Assembly: GCA_041739525.1 (NCBI GenBank)
Contig: JBGSNQ010000022.1
Location: forward strand, 92,971 to 156,970
Reading direction: 5' to 3'
Length of the DNA stretch: 64,000 bases
Origin: DATJGR01 sp041739525
GTDB taxonomy: Bacteria; Pseudomonadota; Gammaproteobacteria; Pseudomonadales; Azotimanducaceae
The first letter of the stretch is position 1. Each line of letters starts with the position of its first letter. Shown piece after piece: positions 9,402-18,228 of this stretch. Under the pieces are notes generated by a model. The model was given only the letters and a program-made list of their open reading frames with translations. It was not told the origin of the DNA and did no database searches. Both the position numbers and the translations under genes were made by a program.

Positions 9402-9985
9402 GCGCTTCCCGAAGTGGCCGAGCCGGAACTATATCGAGGATGGTTGCGATCATCGAACCGCGTTTGAGCGGTTCGTTTTGATCGATATCCGGTGAGAAGG
9501 GGTCGAGAAGGAAACGAGAAGGAATTCAGAAGACTTTGCAGCTTCCGTTGCTGGCACCTTCCACCTGCGGGGTTCGATTCCGCGCGCGGGAGAGGTCGAT
9601 TGCAATCACGACAGGTTCGCGTCAATCGAAATGAAGGCTCGGCATCAAATCGTCGCGGGCTGCACCGTTCGGCGCACGTTGCGACGCGGGAGCACGTGGA
9701 GCCTCCGCCGGCGCGCCCAGCGAAGAGGCGCGTCGATATCGGTCGGGTATTCCTGTGGGTAGTTCTTTCGATTCTGTCTCTGGGAGCGGCGCCTGTGTTG
9801 GCAACCAGATTGAAGAACGAGGACAAAGCAGGCGCGAGTCATGTCTCAACCAATCGCACTTTGTTGACGCTTTGTCGTCTCGGCTCTCGACTTCGAAGTG
9901 CGTTGACAGGTGGTGCGCGACATAGTGAAGCCGTTGGGAGAGTTGAAGTTGAGGACCGTTAGTTGCCAGAAGAGGAGGGAGTGCT
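9402..9985. other. Intergenic region between CadC-like regulator and secreted protein
   Basis: About 580 bp between divergent genes. It contains the inverted repeat at 9454-9475 and a GGTTCGATTCC run near 9575 that looks like a tRNA T-loop but has no matching acceptor or anticodon arms. A 156-codon plus-strand frame (9492-9962) includes one hydrophobic run but has no ribosome site or recognisable domain, and I do not call it a gene. Promoters for both flanking genes must lie here. Confidence 0.45.
9454..9475. promoter_or_regulatory. Inverted repeat upstream of CadC-like gene
   Basis: CGAACCGC at 9454-9461 and GCGGTTCG at 9468-9475 form a perfect 8-bp stem with a 6-nt loop, followed on the plus strand by TTTT. 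Outside it, GATCA and TGATC, and further out ATATCGA and TCGATAT, also pair. It sits about 55-75 bp upstream of the CadC-like start, so it could be an autoregulatory operator or 5' leader structure; read on the plus strand it also resembles a weak terminator, but no plus-strand gene ends there. Confidence 0.35.
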
Positions 9986-11629
9986 TTGCGTATGCGTCAC
10001 GTCTGTTTGTTCGCGCCTTCTAGTGCCGATGCGGTCGTCTCTCGCAACAAGGCGAGGGGGTCTTTGGCTCTTGGCTGCGCACTGTTCATCTTCGGCATCG
10101 CCGCTGCGTCGGCTGCGCGAGCCGTTTGTCCGGACCAGCCGGAGGACTCAGCTCGGATTTGCGGAGAGCCGCAGGGGTTCGATCCGAACTGGGCAAACGT
10201 ACTCAGCGGTCCTAACCGCTACCAAAGCGCGCCGGTCGACCACACCGAGTTGCGGTTGGGCGTTTTTCCTTCGCCCGATTCGGATCTCGCGACCTTTCCT
10301 CCCGGTTTTCCAACGCTCTCCGAGAACGGTCAGCAGACCACGGTGACGGCCACTCATCCCGCCATTGGCACGGTTGAGCTTCCCTTCACCGGGCTCGTGT
10401 CGGGCATTGGATATGGATGGGGCGGATATGCGCAGTCCTGGCTGAGGTCGCAACACGATCCGTCTACCGATGCATCGTTGGCCCAGCCGTGGGAGATCAC
10501 TATTACCAACCCCGGCTCCGCGGGGGCAAATACCGTCGTCGTGTCGACTGCGTCGCTCGACCCCACGGCGCGTCCGAGTCTCGTTACCGATCTCACCCTG
10601 ACCGGTTCGGGCACCACTCCGACGATTTCGTGGGCGGGTTCCCCGGGCTACGTAACAGTCCTTCTGTACTCGATTCTGCCGAATGGAGGCATCCGAATAG
10701 TCGACGTCGAATCTCTCGGGCTGGATGCAACCACGTGGCAAATTCCATCGACGTTCTCAGGCGTGCCGCACGTGTTTCCGGAGGATGCGTCACTTCAACT
10801 CAATCAACCGTACCTCGGGATGATCAACATCACATACAACGCTCGAGGACTGCAGGGTGAGGACGGCATCTCGCGGACGTGGTTCGAGTTCACGCCGGTT
10901 GAGGACAGTCAGGGTAATGCGGGCGTGAAGATTCCGACGGTCACGGTCGATGCAAGTGGCAACAAGGTCTTCAGCTTCGATTTCGCCGTGCAACAAGGAG
11001 TGACCTATCAGATAGATCCCCAGGTCGCGATTGGATACGACTACGAAGTCGGCGCAACCGATCCCGGATTCAGGGCCGTTACGCTCCCTGACATCGGCGA
11101 CGGCGAATACGAGCTCGTCTTGTTCCATTCGAACACACCGTACCGTACGGGAGTAACGATTCACGCGAGTGACGAGTTCAATTTCGTCGATCGCCTGAAG
11201 TGGTTTGGTGTCGGCGCGCAGGGTGTGAGGAAGTTCCGCATCATCGGCATCGAAAGATCTGCGAACGTGGATGCGAACAGTGCGACCGCATTTGTCACTG
11301 GCGTGTCATTCGTTGCAGATGGCCGCTTCACCGGAACTCAAATACCGATCGCCGTCGACATCACGCAGGACTCTGACAAGGACGGTGTCGCCGATCCCCA
11401 GGACGTGTGCCCGCAGACGGCGGTTGATGTAGCGATCGACGCTCAAGGCTGTTCCAGCGCACAGCGGTTGGTGCGCGCTTGTCCCGCGTCTTCATTCAAG
11501 AATCGCTTGTCGTACGTTCGGTGTGTCACGACTGAGCTAGATCGGCAGCTCAAGGTGGGCCTCGTCACGTTGCGACACGCCGCGGCGATTCTGCTCGAGG
11601 CGCTTCGGACGCCAATCGCGAAGCGCTAG
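9986..11629 (+). CDS. Secreted protein of unknown function with thrombospondin type 3-like calcium repeat
   Basis: A 547-residue exported protein. The TTG at 9986 is preferred because AGGAGG at 9973-9978 lies 7 nt away; the in-frame ATG at 9992 would be 13 nt away. A basic N-terminus leads to a signal peptide ending about residue 46 (AAASAARA then VC). The body is beta-rich and Gly/Thr/Ser/Pro-rich. Near residues 455-475 there is one thrombospondin type 3-like calcium loop (DSDKDGVADPQDVCP), followed by a short Cys-containing helical tail. I do not recognise the main domain. The gene stands alone, divergent from the CadC-like regulator and convergent with the EthD-like gene. Extracellular or periplasmic location is likely. 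Confidence 0.75.
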   Translation: MRMRHVCLFAPSSADAVVSRNKARGSLALGCALFIFGIAAASAARAVCPDQPEDSARICGEPQGFDPNWANVLSGPNRYQSAPVDHTELRLGVFPSPDSDLATFPPGFPTLSENGQQTTVTATHPAIGTVELPFTGLVSGIGYGWGGYAQSWLRSQHDPSTDASLAQPWEITITNPGSAGANTVVVSTASLDPTARPSLVTDLTLTGSGTTPTISWAGSPGYVTVLLYSILPNGGIRIVDVESLGLDATTWQIPSTFSGVPHVFPEDASLQLNQPYLGMINITYNARGLQGEDGISRTWFEFTPVEDSQGNAGVKIPTVTVDASGNKVFSFDFAVQQGVTYQIDPQVAIGYDYEVGATDPGFRAVTLPDIGDGEYELVLFHSNTPYRTGVTIHASDEFNFVDRLKWFGVGAQGVRKFRIIGIERSANVDANSATAFVTGVSFVADGRFTGTQIPIAVDITQDSDKDGVADPQDVCPQTAVDVAIDAQGCSSAQRLVRACPASSFKNRLSYVRCVTTELDRQLKVGLVTLRHAAAILLEALRTPIAKR

Positions 11630-11658
11630 TTTCCTGCAGGGCCGCGCCCGCATCTTGC

Positions 11659-12009
11659 TCAGCGCGGCTGCTCGAGCGGAATGACGATCTCAGCGTCGGT
11701 ACAGAAGAGCTGATATTCGATAGGCGCCTGCACGCCGTGTTCGATGTCGCTTCGGCCGGTCGCCGATGCAAACGCGGCGCGCAGATCTTCTTCCGTATCG
11801 AACCACAGAAAAGCCACACCATCGCTGCTGGGTGCGCCGTCGGGTTGGCCCTTCGCGGGATCGAAACCCTGAACGAGTGGATAAACCACGTATTGGCGCA
11901 GCTTCGGCAGCAAGCGGGCGCCCATGGCATGCTCTTCCAGCCACCACTTGCGGAATGTCGCGGTGTCCATGTCGGCGGGCTTCTTCAGGATGCCGATCAA
12001 TGCGTACAT
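11659..12009 (-). CDS. EthD/dimeric alpha-beta barrel protein
   Basis: A small protein of 116 residues with the ferredoxin-like EthD fold: MYALIGILKKPADMD, FRKWWLEEHAMGARLLPKLRQ, VAFLWFDTEEDLRAAFAS. EthD-type proteins accompany monooxygenases or act as small isomerase/lactonase-like enzymes. The ATG at 12009 is chosen over an upstream TTG (12027) because GAGGA lies 7 nt before it. The gene is separated by about 100 bp from an unrelated secreted protein gene upstream, so its substrate cannot be inferred from context. Confidence 0.75.
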   Translation of the reverse strand: MYALIGILKKPADMDTATFRKWWLEEHAMGARLLPKLRQYVVYPLVQGFDPAKGQPDGAPSSDGVAFLWFDTEEDLRAAFASATGRSDIEHGVQAPIEYQLFCTDAEIVIPLEQPR

Positions 12010-12111
12010 AAATACGTCCTCGACCAAATTGTCATGTTGCGCTGCTCTTGCCGGTGACGTCGCGATCGAATTCGTGGGTGCAGCAAGATCAGCTGATCGA
12101 GTAGCGCTCTT

Positions 12112-13218
12112 CTACGGCGCGACCTCGAGTTTGCGTCCTTCCACGCCGAGATCACGCCACGGCTCGAAGTTCGGATCGGTGCTGAGCACGTAGCTTCCGT
12201 CGTTCATTCGCCACGCGTTGTCGTAGGAATGCGACAGCTCGACCGTTCCGCCAGGTGCGTCCTGATCCTTGTACGTCTCGACACCGCGGATGAGTTCGCC
12301 GAATTCGCGTGCGCGACGATCCGAACTTTCCTGCGCGGCAGCCCAGGCCTCGTTGCGAATCTGTGCGATTTCCTCGTTCGATCGCGTGATCATCGCCGAC
12401 CGTTTGCGGCTCTCTTCCAAGGCCACGCGGCCGATCGCGAGATTGTGCCCGGCGATGCGCTTCTCCCACTCGGGATTGGTCTTGATCGTTTGACGCAGCG
12501 CTTCGAAGAAGGCGAGATCGAAGTCGTTGGTGGGTGCGGTTACCGCGTAGCCCGGATACGCCATCGCCGTCAACGCGTCCATGACGCCGACGCCTGCGCC
12601 GGCATTTGTACGCATCAGTGAAAACACTACGGATGCGGCGGCAGAGCCGCGCATTTCACGACCGCGATCCGTGTAGACAAACAGTACTTCTCCGGACTCG
12701 ACCCACGTGCGCATCTCGCCCATGGCGGTAGGCGTAACCGAGTTCACGTTCGCGAACTGCTTTTCGAGATCGGCACGCCGGCGGAAGTCGATGATGTGTG
12801 CGTCGGGGCGCCCCTGCTGTACCACGGCTTGCAGATACGCTTGCACATTCGTGTATGGCGCGCTGGTACAACCTGGCGTCGAGGCGCCACCGCCATAGTT
12901 GTTCAGTTCCCACTTCTGCTGCGGAAAGATGGCGATGCTGCTCGAGCCGTCGGGCGAAGTTGCAGACCAGCTGAAGTTGTAGCCGTTCGTGCACATGTAC
13001 TCGTTGCCCCAAAGCACACCGCCTTGTGTCTTCCAGCCGAAAGGGATGAACAGAGTCAAAGCGGCGAGGGGTTGTTCGAAGCCGCTTGCGTCTACGACCA
13101 CCGCGCGTTCAAAACGCAGCGTCTTGGGGGGTGGGCTCGATGGGGTCGCAGCGAAAGCCGGCGCGGTGCAGGCAGCCAGCAGAACCATCGCCATGTTCGC
13201 GATACGCAACATTCTCAT
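12112..13218 (-). CDS. Exported protein of unknown function
   Basis: A 368-residue protein that I do not recognise. The ATG at 13218 has GGGAGAG just upstream and starts a clear signal peptide (RMLRIANMAMVLLAACTAPAFA). The mature part contains many aromatic residues and several cysteines (NEYMCTNGYNF; STPGCTSAPY), and a basic, charged helical region (about residues 260-320, RVALEESRKRSAMITRSNEE) before a C-terminal beta-like end. The cysteine placement suggests a periplasmic or secreted protein. No lipobox is convincing, since the C in LLAACTA is followed by a better type I cleavage site. It stands alone between an EthD-like gene and a BON lipoprotein, both on the same strand. Confidence 0.75.
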   Translation of the reverse strand: MRMLRIANMAMVLLAACTAPAFAATPSSPPPKTLRFERAVVVDASGFEQPLAALTLFIPFGWKTQGGVLWGNEYMCTNGYNFSWSATSPDGSSSIAIFPQQKWELNNYGGGASTPGCTSAPYTNVQAYLQAVVQQGRPDAHIIDFRRRADLEKQFANVNSVTPTAMGEMRTWVESGEVLFVYTDRGREMRGSAAASVVFSLMRTNAGAGVGVMDALTAMAYPGYAVTAPTNDFDLAFFEALRQTIKTNPEWEKRIAGHNLAIGRVALEESRKRSAMITRSNEEIAQIRNEAWAAAQESSDRRAREFGELIRGVETYKDQDAPGGTVELSHSYDNAWRMNDGSYVLSTDPNFEPWRDLGVEGRKLEVAP

Positions 13219-13369
13219 CGAATCTCTCCCACAACGAACCGGGATCTCGGCGTCCAATGCCGACATCTTTTCAGGTTCGACGGTCGGAATCGATGGCGTT
13301 GCGGGCGTTCAAAGCAAAACGCACCGCAGTCTGAACTGCGGCGCGTCGTGCCAGCTAAGGCCCTTGTTA

Positions 13370-13918
13370 CTACGGTGCCGGCTTGGTCTCGAGTTCGTTC
13401 TTGATCGACTGCACACCTGCAACCGAGCGAACGACTTCCGTTGCGGTGCTCTTTTCGTTCGCGGAGTCCACGAAACCGGACAGCTGCACGATGCCGTTGA
13501 CGGTGGTGACGTTGATCTGACGCGCCTTCGTAACCGGGTTGGCAACGAGCGCGGCCTTCACCTTCGTCGTGAGCATTGTGTCGTCTACGGCGACGCCCGC
13601 GGTTCGATCCGAGCTGCGAACCTGCAAGTTGTCGCGCACGGACTTCACGCCGGTGACTTTCTTGGCATCCGCCACTGCCGCCGAGCGCTCCGCGTTCGAT
13701 TCGACGAAACCGGAAAGTTGTACGACACCGCGGAAGGTCTCTACCTCGATGTGGCGCGCCTTAGTCGTCGAGTCGGCGACCAACGCGGCCTTTACCATCG
13801 TCGTTAGGGCTGCATCGTCGACGTATTCGCCAGGCGCCTGCTGAGTTTTGGTGGAAGCACATCCCGCCGCTAGCAGAATCGCTGCGAAGCCGATGCTCTT
13901 GATGTTTAGATTGCGCAC
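13370..13918 (-). CDS. BON-domain lipoprotein, OsmY-like
   Basis: A 182-residue lipoprotein with signal peptide and lipobox (ILLAAGCAS). It carries two BON domains, about residues 34-105 and 112-180, each with the pattern alpha helix (MVKAALVAD; KVKAALVAN), beta strand (VVQLSGFVES; IVQLSGFVDS) and a conserved glycine. BON proteins bind phospholipid or peptidoglycan and often stabilise the envelope during osmotic stress, as OsmY does in the periplasm. Unlike OsmY, this one is predicted to be membrane-anchored through its cysteine. Confidence 0.88.
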   Translation of the reverse strand: MRNLNIKSIGFAAILLAAGCASTKTQQAPGEYVDDAALTTMVKAALVADSTTKARHIEVETFRGVVQLSGFVESNAERSAAVADAKKVTGVKSVRDNLQVRSSDRTAGVAVDDTMLTTKVKAALVANPVTKARQINVTTVNGIVQLSGFVDSANEKSTATEVVRSVAGVQSIKNELETKPAP

Positions 13919-14072
13919 GTGTGGTTCCCTCTAAAAAATGCGTAAGCACAGCGTAGGTGTCCTGCACGATTGCCGTCAGGTCCGCTTCGCTGGTTGCACT
14001 ATCGGAGTCGTCCTACAGCGTGCTGCGCAGCCGGGCGAAGGTGTTGGCCATCGCGCAGCTTTGCGCGATCGC

Positions 14073-14468
14073 TCACAAGTCACGCCGCAACCGCACCCAT
14101 GCGAGCGCCAGTCCGGCAAAACTCACGCCCATCACGCCAATGGCAGTTGAGATGAGCGGACCCATCTCGGAAGGTAGTCCGTGAGTGATCCACTCCCACA
14201 GGTGAAACAGCGCGTGCAATGTCGGCCACGTTGCACCGGCAAACGCGAACGCGCCCGCCACTCGTCCCGGCCGAAATCCCGCGATCATGCCGACGCCGCT
14301 TGCGGCGAATGCGAAGCCGATGTCGGTGATGAAGTGATGATTGAACGGGCCTGTGGCGGTTACGCCGGGCACGCTCGTGTACCACGCGGCGGGAGCTACG
14401 AGCATGTAGATGCCGTTGAGCAGGTGGACCAGCCCGAGAACCGCGAGTGACACGCGAACGAACATCAT
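14073..14468 (-). CDS. Small integral membrane protein, four helices
   Basis: About 131 residues, mostly hydrophobic, with four predicted helices: VSLAVLGLVHLLNGIYMLV, FITDIGFAFAASGVGMIAGF, VAGAFAFAGATWPTLHALFHL and ISTAIGVMGVSFAGLALAW. The frame stays open far upstream but without hydrophobic content; the start is placed at the paired ATG codons 14468/14465, where GGAG lies 3-6 nt upstream. It resembles unnamed conserved membrane proteins with the WYTSVPGVxxTGPFNHHFITDIG motif; no enzymatic function can be assigned. It is divergent from the acid phosphatase gene. Confidence 0.75.
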   Translation of the reverse strand: MMFVRVSLAVLGLVHLLNGIYMLVAPAAWYTSVPGVTATGPFNHHFITDIGFAFAASGVGMIAGFRPGRVAGAFAFAGATWPTLHALFHLWEWITHGLPSEMGPLISTAIGVMGVSFAGLALAWVRLRRDL

Positions 14469-14578
14469 GATCTCCAGATGAAGAACCCTCGTTGGCAATA
14501 TGACGTATCGACGCCGCGGTTTGTGACTGATCGTATGCCCTGATAAGGTCCGGCGCGGTAATTTGAGGAGAGAGCGGA

Positions 14579-15424
14579 ATGACGCCATATCGTCGGGAAT
14601 CGATCGGTGCCTGGTTGTCGGTGGTCGTTTGCATAGTCGGTGTCTCGGGGTGTGCTGCGCGCAATGACACGCTCGTCGGGGTGCCGGAGATCGGACCCGG
14701 ATACCTCGCCGGCTATCTGAAGCCGGAGGCGCTTCCCAACAGTCTTGCGTTGGTGCCCGCGGCGCCTGGGGCGGGATCGCTGGAAATGAGCGTCGACGAG
14801 GCATATGCCCGAAACGCGCTCGAGCTGCGTGATTCGCCGGCGTGGACGCTCGCGATATCCGACGCGGATCTGACCTTCCCGCACGCCGCGAATACGTTCG
14901 CGTGTGCGCTCGGGGCGGCGGTAACCGAAGCGGAAACGCCGCACCTATACACGTTGTTGCGGCGGACCTTGGCCGACGCGGGTGGTTCCACCCGCAACGC
15001 CAAGCGCCAATACAAACGGGCGCGGCCGTTCATGCTAAACAACGCGCCGTTGTGCCGCCCTGGCGACAGGGACTATCTGCAGAACGATGGGTCGTATCCC
15101 TCCGGGCACGCTGCCATCGGGGCAGCGTGGTCGTTGATTCTTGCGCAACTTGCGCCCGCGCAAGGCGACGCGATCGTGGCGCGCGGCCAGACGTTTGCCG
15201 CGAGTCGGGTGATCTGCAACGTGCATTGGCGAAGCGACACGATGCAGGGGCGCTACATGGGCGCCTACACGGTCTCACGGCTGCAAGCCGATCCGACGTT
15301 CCGAATCGACCTCGATGCCGCGCGCAAGGAACTCGACGCGGCGCGGACCAAGGGAGGTGCCAGCGTCCGCGACTGTGACGCCGAGGCAGCGGCGATCGCT
15401 TTGCAGAAGAACCTGATTCCGTAG
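14579..15424 (+). CDS. Class A acid phosphatase (PAP2 family)
   Basis: A periplasmic non-specific acid phosphatase of 281 residues. The signal peptide (SVVVCIVGVSGCAA) has a possible lipobox at C25. The three PAP2 motifs are complete: KRQYKRARPF, then the PSGH of SYPSGHAAIGAAW, and SRVICNVHWRSD, which supply the lysine, arginines and two catalytic histidines of the PhoN/AphA family. Length fits the family (about 250-280). It is expected to hydrolyse phosphomonoesters in the periplasm. The gene appears to be its own transcription unit, divergent from the membrane protein and about 110 bp before the beta-lactamase-like gene. Confidence 0.92.
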   Translation: MTPYRRESIGAWLSVVVCIVGVSGCAARNDTLVGVPEIGPGYLAGYLKPEALPNSLALVPAAPGAGSLEMSVDEAYARNALELRDSPAWTLAISDADLTFPHAANTFACALGAAVTEAETPHLYTLLRRTLADAGGSTRNAKRQYKRARPFMLNNAPLCRPGDRDYLQNDGSYPSGHAAIGAAWSLILAQLAPAQGDAIVARGQTFAASRVICNVHWRSDTMQGRYMGAYTVSRLQADPTFRIDLDAARKELDAARTKGGASVRDCDAEAAAIALQKNLIP

Positions 15425-15481
15425 CGGCCTGACGAGATCGTCAGTTGATTGTGCAATTGGCCGGGCTGTCGGGAGCCACCG

Positions 15482-15505
15482 CTTTTGCGGCAAGCGCCGC
15501 AAAAG
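15482..15505. repeat. Perfect hairpin in the leader of the beta-lactamase-like gene
   Basis: CTTTTGCGGC at 15482-15491 and GCCGCAAAAG at 15496-15505 form a 10-bp perfect stem with the loop AAGC. No T-run follows on either strand, and the T residues are in the 5' arm, so it is not a standard intrinsic terminator. It sits about 30 nt upstream of the beta-lactamase-like start, so an mRNA-leader role is possible. Confidence 0.4.
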
Positions 15506-15536
15506 GAAAGCATGAAGAGAGAAGGGGAGTTTCCGA

Positions 15537-16571
15537 ATGAAAGCCATCGAGCGAGAACTGCAGGCGGTGGTCGATCTCGCAATTGGAGACGTAGGTCCTG
15601 GAGCGATCCTCGGCGTGACGGCGCCGCACCTCGGCCTCGAATGGAAAGGCGCATCGGGTGTGTTCAAGCGCGACGGTCGCAAGCGCCTGAAAGCAACCGA
15701 TGGCTTTCGCATCGCCAGCATGTCGAAAACGTTCACTGCCACGCTCTTAATGCAATTGGTCGAGCAGGGAAAACTGAGTCTCGACGCGCGACTGGGTGAC
15801 TTCTTTCCGAGGGAGTTCGTGCGAAGGGTGCATCCGCGCGCCTCGGCCATCACGTTGGCGCACCTGCTCAATCACACCGCCGGGCTTTGGGACTTCGCCA
15901 TGAGCGACGCGTGGGGTGCCGAGTTGCGCGGCGACCCGGGTAAGTTCCGTCATCCCGACGCAATCCTCGAATGGGCAGTGGCGCACGGCCAACCGGCCGG
16001 CGATGTGGGTGCCGGACACATTTATTCCGACACCGGCTATGTGATTCTCGGTCACGTTCTGCAGCGGGTTACCGGTGTTGCGTACAAGACGCTGTGCCGC
16101 CGCCGCATATTCAAACCGTTGGGAATGGAGCAGACGTGGCTGGAGGGTCATGAAGAACCGCGGACGACGTTGTCGCACTCCTACTCCGGCCGGTGGGACG
16201 GATTGCAATTGAACGGCAGCGCGGACTGGGCGGCGGGTGGGCACGTGTCGACGGTGGACGATCTCGCGCGGTTCGTTCGCGGGCTCTTTCGCGACGCGGC
16301 GCTCGTTTCGCAAGCGAGCCTCGACCGCATGCTGGTAACCGTGCCGACGCAGAGTCACCGTTATGGATTCGGTGTGGGCATCCGACGCGAGGCCGCGGAA
16401 GGTCGGCCGGAGACGGCGCAGACGTTCTGGGGACACTCGGGGCATTGGGGATCGTTCATGTTCTTCGTGCCGGCGTTGCGCGGGACCGTCACCGGCACGG
16501 TGAATCGCGCAGGGCAGGACAATCGCTGGCTGTTCTCGAAGATCGTCGGCTGTCTCGATCCGAACCGTTGA
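15537..16571 (+). CDS. Serine hydrolase of the beta-lactamase (class C / PBP4*) family
   Basis: A 344-residue member of the class C beta-lactamase/esterase/D-alanyl-carboxypeptidase fold. The SxxK motif is S61-M-S-K64 (RIASMSKTFTATLLMQL). The second motif is Y163-S-D165 (HIYSDTGYVIL), with Asp where class C enzymes have Asn. The third motif is HSG near the C-terminus (FWGHSGHWGSF). No signal peptide is seen, so the protein is probably cytoplasmic and acts as an esterase or amidase rather than a true beta-lactamase. The start at 15537 has AGGGGAG 6-12 nt upstream. It may be read separately from the phosphatase, because a hairpin lies between them. Confidence 0.85.
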   Translation: MKAIERELQAVVDLAIGDVGPGAILGVTAPHLGLEWKGASGVFKRDGRKRLKATDGFRIASMSKTFTATLLMQLVEQGKLSLDARLGDFFPREFVRRVHPRASAITLAHLLNHTAGLWDFAMSDAWGAELRGDPGKFRHPDAILEWAVAHGQPAGDVGAGHIYSDTGYVILGHVLQRVTGVAYKTLCRRRIFKPLGMEQTWLEGHEEPRTTLSHSYSGRWDGLQLNGSADWAAGGHVSTVDDLARFVRGLFRDAALVSQASLDRMLVTVPTQSHRYGFGVGIRREAAEGRPETAQTFWGHSGHWGSFMFFVPALRGTVTGTVNRAGQDNRWLFSKIVGCLDPNR

Positions 16572-16604
16572 CCCTGGCGCCGCCGCGCGGCATCCGCACG
16601 TACG

Positions 16605-17303
16605 TCAGGTGAGTTGCGTCGGCGCGAGCGTGATACCGGTGGCGAGGTGCGCAGCTTCGTTGAAGCGTCGAACCACGATCTGATTGCCAACGAGCACGAT
16701 GTGGCTGATCGAGCCGTTGTCGGCACCGGTGAAGGCGAATGGCCTGGCGCCGGTTGCGTGTGCGAGCACGTGCGCAATGACGCCGCCGTGCACCACTGCC
16801 ACAACCAGTTGGTCGGAGTGTTTCGCGGCGATGCGGTGCAGCGCCGGCATGATCCGATCGTGCAGTTGTTGCCATGACTCCGCGCCGGGAATCACGTCCC
16901 ATCGTTGCTCGGCGTGCACCCGCTGATAGATCGGGTCGTTCTGGTGCGCGCGAATTCGCAGCAGGCCGCCTTCCCATTCGCCGAGGTGAACTTCGCGCAG
17001 GTCGCGTTCGACGATCGGCGTTAGCCCCAGTTCGCCGCACAAGGGCTCGGCCGTTTCGGTGGTACGGCGCAGGTTCGTGACGTATACAGCCGCGATCTTT
17101 TCGTGACGTAAACGCTGTGTAACGCGGCGCGCCTGCTCGCGACCGTTGGGGTGCAGCTCGGGGTCGCCTTGTCCGTCGACCAGCGGGAACGGTGCTTCCG
17201 TAGTTGCGGCGCGCGACTCACCGTGTCGCACCAGCAGAATCTCGGTAGCCCCGGGCGGCCGCGCGAACGTCTGCTGACGGTACTCCTGCTTCGCCTTACT
17301 CAT
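16605..17303 (-). CDS. Histidine phosphatase family protein (GpmB/CobC-like)
   Basis: A 232-residue phosphatase of the RHG family. The phosphoacceptor motif is LLVRHGES, with R26-H27-G28. It also has the NLRRTTETAEPL helix, REVHLGEWEGG and the second catalytic histidine in VVAVVHGGVIAHVL. The substrate cannot be assigned from these motifs; the branch includes phosphoglycerate mutase-like, alpha-ribazole phosphatase and broad-specificity enzymes. Its start overlaps the end of the QmcA-like gene by 8 bp, making it the last gene of an nfeD-qmcA-phosphatase operon. Confidence 0.87.
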   Translation of the reverse strand: MSKAKQEYRQQTFARPPGATEILLVRHGESRAATTEAPFPLVDGQGDPELHPNGREQARRVTQRLRHEKIAAVYVTNLRRTTETAEPLCGELGLTPIVERDLREVHLGEWEGGLLRIRAHQNDPIYQRVHAEQRWDVIPGAESWQQLHDRIMPALHRIAAKHSDQLVVAVVHGGVIAHVLAHATGARPFAFTGADNGSISHIVLVGNQIVVRRFNEAAHLATGITLAPTQLT

Positions 17304-18219
17304 TGGTGGTCTTGCGCATCACCGTGGTTGCTGTCGAGATCATCGACGCCAGGTCGGTGAGATCGGCAGGTACCACCAACGTGGTGCTCTCCTTCGCGAG
17401 TTTGCCGAATTCGCCGAGGTAGGTCTCCGCAACGCGCAGCTGCATCGCTTCGTGTCCGCCCGCCGTCTGCAGGGCAGCGGCAACCTGGCGCAACCCTTCG
17501 GCGGTTGCGGTGGCGACCGCGAGAATCGCTTCGGCCTGGCCTTGGGCTTCGTTGATCTGTTGTTGCTTCGACGCCTCGGATGCCTTGATGACGCGCTGTT
17601 TGTCGCCTTCCGCTTCGTTGATCTTCGCGTCGCGTTCGCCTTCCGACGTGAGCACTACGGCGCGCTTCTCCCGCTCCGCGCGCATCTGCTTTTCCATCGC
17701 ACTCAGAACATCGTGCGGAGGATTGATGTTCTTGATCTCGTAGCGCAGCACCTTCACCCCCCACGGCTCGGTGGCCTTGTCGAGTTCGAGCACGATGTTG
17801 GCGTTGATCGCGCCGCGCTCTTCGAAGGTGCGGTCGAGATCGATCTTGCCGATCTCGCTGCGCAGCGTGGTTTGTGCGAGCTGTGTGATCGCGAACACGT
17901 GATCGGCGATGCCGTACGACGTGCGTTGCGCGTCGAGCACGCGCAGATACAGCACCCCGTCTACGCCCACCTGGACGTTGTCGCGCGTGATACACGTTTG
18001 TTCGGGGATGTCGATTGCGTCTTCTTTGAGGCTGTGGCGGTACGCGATGGTTTCGATGAACGGAATCAGGATGTGGAAGCCGGCCTGCAGCGTGCGGCTG
18101 TACTTGCCGAGATTTTCCACGACATACGCACTTTGTTGCGGAACTACCGTTGCGGTCTTGGCGATCAGAATCACCGCAACCACTGCAACGATCAACGCGA
18201 CGAAACCCACAGAATCCAT
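17296..18219 (-). CDS. SPFH-domain membrane protein, QmcA/paraslipin-like
   Basis: A 307-residue stomatin-like protein. An N-terminal membrane helix (about 5-25) is followed by an SPFH domain (VVPQQSAYVVENLGKYSRTLQAGFHIL through LDKATEPWGVKVLRYEI), then a long charged coiled coil (EKQMRAEREKRAVVLTSEGE to QGQAEAILAVATATAEG). This matches QmcA (YbbK) and eukaryotic SLP-2. It is expected to assemble into membrane microdomain complexes. It lies 9 bp after the NfeD-like gene, and SPFH proteins are normally encoded next to NfeD proteins, which supports both calls. Confidence 0.9.
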   Translation of the reverse strand: MDSVGFVALIVAVVAVILIAKTATVVPQQSAYVVENLGKYSRTLQAGFHILIPFIETIAYRHSLKEDAIDIPEQTCITRDNVQVGVDGVLYLRVLDAQRTSYGIADHVFAITQLAQTTLRSEIGKIDLDRTFEERGAINANIVLELDKATEPWGVKVLRYEIKNINPPHDVLSAMEKQMRAEREKRAVVLTSEGERDAKINEAEGDKQRVIKASEASKQQQINEAQGQAEAILAVATATAEGLRQVAAALQTAGGHEAMQLRVAETYLGEFGKLAKESTTLVVPADLTDLASMISTATTVMRKTTNE

Positions 18220-18228
18220 TTTGTTCTC

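Noticed and set aside
9560..9592. tRNA-like T-loop (GGTTCGATTCC) near 9575
   Set aside because: The 5-bp T stem has a mismatch, and no acceptor stem, anticodon arm or CCA-like end could be paired with it; not a tRNA gene.
9492..9962. 156-codon frame between the CadC-like gene and the secreted protein
   Set aside because: Only one hydrophobic segment, no ribosome site and no family resemblance.
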